The notes under the pieces: generated by a model
Seen by the model: the letters and a program-made list of their open reading frames with translations, nothing else
Told to the model about the DNA's origin: nothing
Databases searched by the model: none
Source: Eulemur rufifrons
Taxonomy: Eukaryota > Chordata > Mammalia > Primates > Lemuridae
Direction of reading: 5' to 3'
Length of the DNA: 64,000 bases
Assembly (NCBI RefSeq): GCF_041146395.1
Contig: NC_091001.1
Location: 104,802,965 to 104,866,964, forward strand
Made by a program: the position numbers and the translations under genes
Shown: positions 60,030-64,000 of the stretch, in pieces
Position numbering within the stretch: the first letter of the stretch is position 1
Layout of the letters: every line of letters begins with the position of its first letter

Positions 60030-60232
60030 GATAGGTATTGAATTCTTGCTATAAAGGCACTTTACAAGTATTAACTCATTTACTCCTTTGAACAATCCTG
60101 TGGGGTAGACACTTTTACAGTTGTTCTATAAAGTGGCTAGGTAATTGCCCAGAGTTAAGCAGAGCAACTTGGATTCAAACATAGTATTCTAATTCTATAA
60201 CTGTGTCCCTAACCATTATACCTTATGCCTCC
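60030..60232 (-). repeat. MIR SINE
   Basis: Antisense MIR: 'tggggtagacacttttacag', 'agtggctaggtaattgccca', 'gagttaagcagagcaacttg', 'gattcaaacatagtattcta', 'ccctaaccattataccttat'. Confidence 0.7.
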
Positions 60233-61379
60233 ATCACTAGAAGAGAAGGTTGTACCCTCAAGGACCTTCAAAATATTTATGAAAATCTTTAGGTTCTCAT
60301 AAGGACATCTTTAATTATTTTTAATATCTCATATTTGCTTAAGACTACTATATTTGTAGCTTTGTATTTCTAAAGGGAACAAATGGTTGTTCAGATTTGC
60401 TGGTAGTAAAGTCATTTTGTTAAAGGCAGCATACTTTTGCAATGTCAAAAACCTCTTAATTTAGCCAATGATCAGATGTGCTATTTCAAGAGATAGTGAA
60501 ATTGGCACAGTCACCTGATGCACTGACTGTGTAGAGAGGTTCAAAACATTAGGTTGGAGTTCAAGCAGAAGCCATCTAAGACTTCTTCCAATTCTAAATT
60601 CTGACTGAGTTTACTTCTTTGCCCTGGCCTTTGTTAGTAATGTGAAGTCTGATAAGATACATGGTCAGAGACCAGTATAATCAAAATAGAAAGGAAAGCA
60701 TTGCTTAATCTTAGATAATTTTTTGGTTTCTAAAAGGGTGGGCTGTCAGAAATACACCTGTTCACTGGCTATTTAAAATTTCCTTTCTTTTCATAAGAAG
60801 TTTGCACCTAGTATCCTGATTTTCAGTTTGGGGTGGTTTACTGTGAGCCCAGGGTGGGTTGCTTATGGCAGCAGAATACTGTGAGAAGCAGGATGGATTG
60901 AATATGAATGTTTTATGAGGAGAAAGAAGCGACTTTAAATTCTTTCCAGATTTCTCGTGTGTGATACTTCTTCTTTGCAGAGTCTTGTAAATCCTTTGTA
61001 TGTAGTCAGCTTTTTGTTGTTTTTACTTGGCGATTTAGCATGTGCCTTTTGAATAAAACATCCAGCCATTTGCCTTTGTTGAAATATGCAAACATCACAG
61101 CAGAGAACAATGATGTTGCTGGGTTCTTCCTTTCCAGTCCAACCTCTGTATTTCTCTCAATGTTAGCTTCCTACGACATAAATTTGACAATGTCAGGATC
61201 TATGGAAAGTGTTCAGTGGCTTACCATGGCTGACGGGGTAAACAGTAGGCTCTCTAGAACAGTGGCGTGGACGGTTCTTTGCTGTCTGCTTCCAGTTTGT
61301 CTGTTCAGCCTTATTTTTCTTCATCATGCACTACGCCACTCACACTGAACCTCTTGGTACCCTGGTAGGTCCATTTATG

Positions 61380-61722
61380 GCTTTCTCTGTGTTATGGGCT
61401 GTTCCCTTTGTTTGGAATGGTGATCTCCTTTTCCTTCACTTAACAAATACCTGCCTGTCCTTCAAGGTTCTGCTCTTTGCGATTCTCTCTGCTGTGAAAC
61501 CTTCTGCGACTTCTCTGTGCTATGACAGGTCTTCGTACCTGCCTCTGTCATAGCCTCATCACACCGTGTTATAACTATTGGTTCACGTTAGTCTCTCCCT
61601 CCCCTTGTTTCCTATGTATATCCTCTGTATCTTATTTACCTCTGTATTACCAGGGAATAGCATGATGCCTAGCAGAGAGCAAGTGCTCAGTAAATTTTGA
61701 CAGGGCAAATGAATGAATGATT
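61380..61722 (+). repeat. L2 LINE 3' region
   Basis: 'ctgttccctttgtttggaat', 'ttcacttaacaaatacctgc', 'ctgtccttcaaggttctgct', 'tatgcctag'-like terminal text 'agcatgatgcctagcagaga', 'gcaagtgctcagtaaatttt', ending GAATGAATGA. A fairly complete L2 3' part. Confidence 0.75.
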
Positions 61723-63084
61723 GAAACTAGTGTTGATATAAAAACAGAGAGAGATGAATCTCTATGTGAAAAGATTTTTCTTTGGAAATAATATACAAGA
61801 AGTAGGATTGCAATCCTGGACATGCATACAGACCAGAGTAGTGTATGGTATGTCTGGAGAACAAGGAAAAGGTTGGGGTTTATTGGGGAAAGGAGAGGTT
61901 ATGCAACTTGTTTTGAAAGAAAGCTTATTGGTACTGACAGCATTATAAGAGTTGTTGAGTTCTGATTGGTTACTGTTAGTAGTTGCTAGGTAGGATTTGT
62001 AATCTTGGCGTTACATTTAGGCCCCTGTTGTTTTAGATTGGGTTTGTGAGACAGTTTTTGAAATAGGCAAGTGTTCTTGTTTAAATGGCTAGCTGTCCTT
62101 TAGCTAGTAGCTATCATCATGTGACTTGTAAAGTGCAGTTGGAAAAACCTCTTAAGCTAGTTCCTGTTATTTTGCAAATTGTGTGTGAAAGCCCTTCCTT
62201 TATGGCCTTCCCTGGCTCCACTTGCCAGGGTTTGACAGTGACTCTCTTTTCAATCTTAGAATTTTCACACTGGGTTTCATTGTGATACTGTGGATCACTT
62301 GATTACATTTGTTTGCTTTACTAGGATTGTGTTGGCAGCATTGTTTGAATTTTACTTGATTGTTTACAAAAAGAATGTACCTCAGATCTGCCATGAATCA
62401 TGCACAAAGTATTTTTAGTAATGTATCAGGAGCAATGATTTCTGTATCTGACAGCTTAGACTGCATTAACAAGTTCTGCTGCATTAACAAATGACCTGTA
62501 AATCTTAGCAGCTTTCAAAAGCACACATTCATTTCTTGCAACTGTCGTGTCAGCTCTGGTTGGGCTTCTGCTCTGTTCCATGTCTTATTCATCTGGGGAC
62601 TCAGGCAGAAAGAACAGTCCCCTTTTCTAACTTGTGCCACATGAAAAAAACCACACAGTGGCTCCTAAAGCTTTGGCTCAAAAGTTGCCTACGATACTTC
62701 TTCACATTTCACAGGACGAAGACAGTCTCATGGCCATGCCTGATGTTAATGGGGCAGGGAAAAATAATCCTTTCGTAGGAAGAGGGGAGTGAATACTTGA
62801 GAACCTTAATACAATTGACCAGAGTCACAGTGATAACAAAACGGTTCTTGAAATATATCCCTGTGCTACCCCTGTTATCTCATGTGCCTTAAACTTTCCT
62901 CTGTTTTTATAACATCCTAAAGCACTCATCTCTGACTTTAAGCCATTGCTCTTTGTTTGAATCCCCTCTTGGAAAGTGAAACTTGTGAAGAAACTTGGGC
63001 TAGCTGTGGATAGGGATGACTTGGGAACAAAATCGCTGCCTTCGCATATTGTTCTCTGTCTTTGAAACTAGTAATGTTCGAATG

Positions 63085-63241
63085 TATCTGTGTGTCAGAA
63101 CCACATACATTTTTTAAAATAGAGTTTTAATGCTTAATCCAGATATAATGGATTAGAATTTAGGGGGCATAGTGTCCTGGAACATGCATTTGACAGTTTG
63201 TATCCAGTGATTCTGATGGAAAACCAGGGTTAGGAACAACT
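63085..63241 (+). repeat. MER5-type hAT (Charlie) fragment
   Basis: 'gtcagaaccacatacatttt' at the left and 'ccagtgattctgatggaaaa' with 'ccagggttaggaacaactg' at the right match the paired ends of MER5A-like short elements. Confidence 0.5.
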
Positions 63242-64000
63242 GTTTTAAATGCCTGTTCCTTCTTTTAACAAATGGGAATTCACTACATATCATAGCTTTG
63301 TCAGGTTCCATCTTTTTAGTTTGTTTCTGATTACATAATGTCAGTGAGCAAATTTATTAATAGTTTTAAAATGACCTTTTCTATTTAATACTTATTGTAG
63401 AAAATTTTGAAAACTCTGAAAAACATTATGATGAAAATAAATTTTTGTTCTGGGCAATATCATTGGCTAGATATTCTGAAAATCTTAGCACTCTAAAATA
63501 TCTAGAAGTGCTCATTAAAATATTAATTTTTAAGAATATGTTTACCTGCATAGCTGAACTTATAAGAAAGTAAAGGACATTCCTACTGGCCACAAGTGAA
63601 GAGGGAGGTGGAAGTCAGAGAAATACTCCTGAGAAGGAGGGAGTGGCTACTTGGGGTGGGGATTGCAGTCCTGAAAGCCTCTAGAGGAGCGAATTTTAAC
63701 ACTTATCTTGAGATAGAAGACGAAAACTTTTCAGTGATGAGTCAGAAGTGAGATCTTCCAGAAGGCAGATTATGGGTGGGCTGGTTAGTTGACTAGAGGA
63801 GCCATCAAGCTGATTTAGGCCACTTGCCTTAGCCTCAGAGTTGCTACAGCCGTGGCCCATCAGTCCCAGGGATCCAGCAGCAGCTGTAGGCTGAGAATTG
63901 GGCCCCAGAGAAGACATACCAAGCTAAAGAATGGGAGTCCGAGGCAGACCAAAGCAGCAGCTCAGGCCGAAGTTGAACAGTACCACCTGCACAGGGAGAA

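Larger units (their letters stand above)
59697..64000 (+). other. NBAS: NBAS intron after exon N (partial)
   Basis: An AT-rich intron with T/A-rich low-complexity sequence at 59880-59970, a MIR (60030), a sense L2 end (61380-61722) and a MER5-like fragment (63085). The stretches 60240-61370, 61730-63080 and 63245-64000 show nothing I recognise; 63600-64000 is GC-richer. Confidence 0.8.

Overview
The window is nuclear DNA of a primate. It covers the middle of one large, widely spread, intron-rich gene, NBAS (NBAS subunit of the NRZ tethering complex), transcribed on the + strand. Fourteen coding exons (positions 1171 to 59696) join into one uninterrupted reading frame of 1,983 nt, or 661 codons. 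Every junction keeps phase, and the protein reads continuously against the NBAS sequence I know. It runs from the end of the N-terminal beta-propeller into the Sec39-type helical region, roughly residues 230-900 of the ~2,370-residue human protein (numbering from memory, approximate). The promoter, first exons and C-terminal exons lie outside the window.

The organism is most likely a strepsirrhine (lemur-type) primate. Several dimeric Alu elements carry the extra AT-rich segment between their arms that I associate with lemur Alus, rather than the human AluS/AluY form. A short L1-like tail at 45284 resembles lemur L1 3' ends. The NBAS protein is close to human but has scattered substitutions. 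Exact species cannot be told by eye.

Layout: 1-1170 intron; 1171 exon A; 9 kb intron with an L1 3' end and an unclassified LTR-like repeat; 10288-14550 exons B-E; 3 kb intron with a MaLR LTR; 17521-19380 exons F-H; 4.6 kb intron with an inverted Alu pair, L2/MIR remnants and a C-rich quadruplex-prone tract; 23963-24570 exons I-J; an 18 kb intron (24571-42569) made of MIR, L2, L1 and Alu remnants; exon K; 6.2 kb intron; exon L; 8.8 kb intron with rearranged L1, two abutting Alus and a long L2 remnant interrupted by a mariner-like transposon; exons M and N; and a final partial intron.

No second gene, structural RNA gene, CRISPR array or novel system was found. The most notable points are a GC-AG intron after exon C, a mariner-like deletion derivative that may be lineage-restricted, an acidic stretch flanked by basic clusters in exon D, a small in-frame-skippable exon K with a poor acceptor, and several nested or inverted repeat arrangements.
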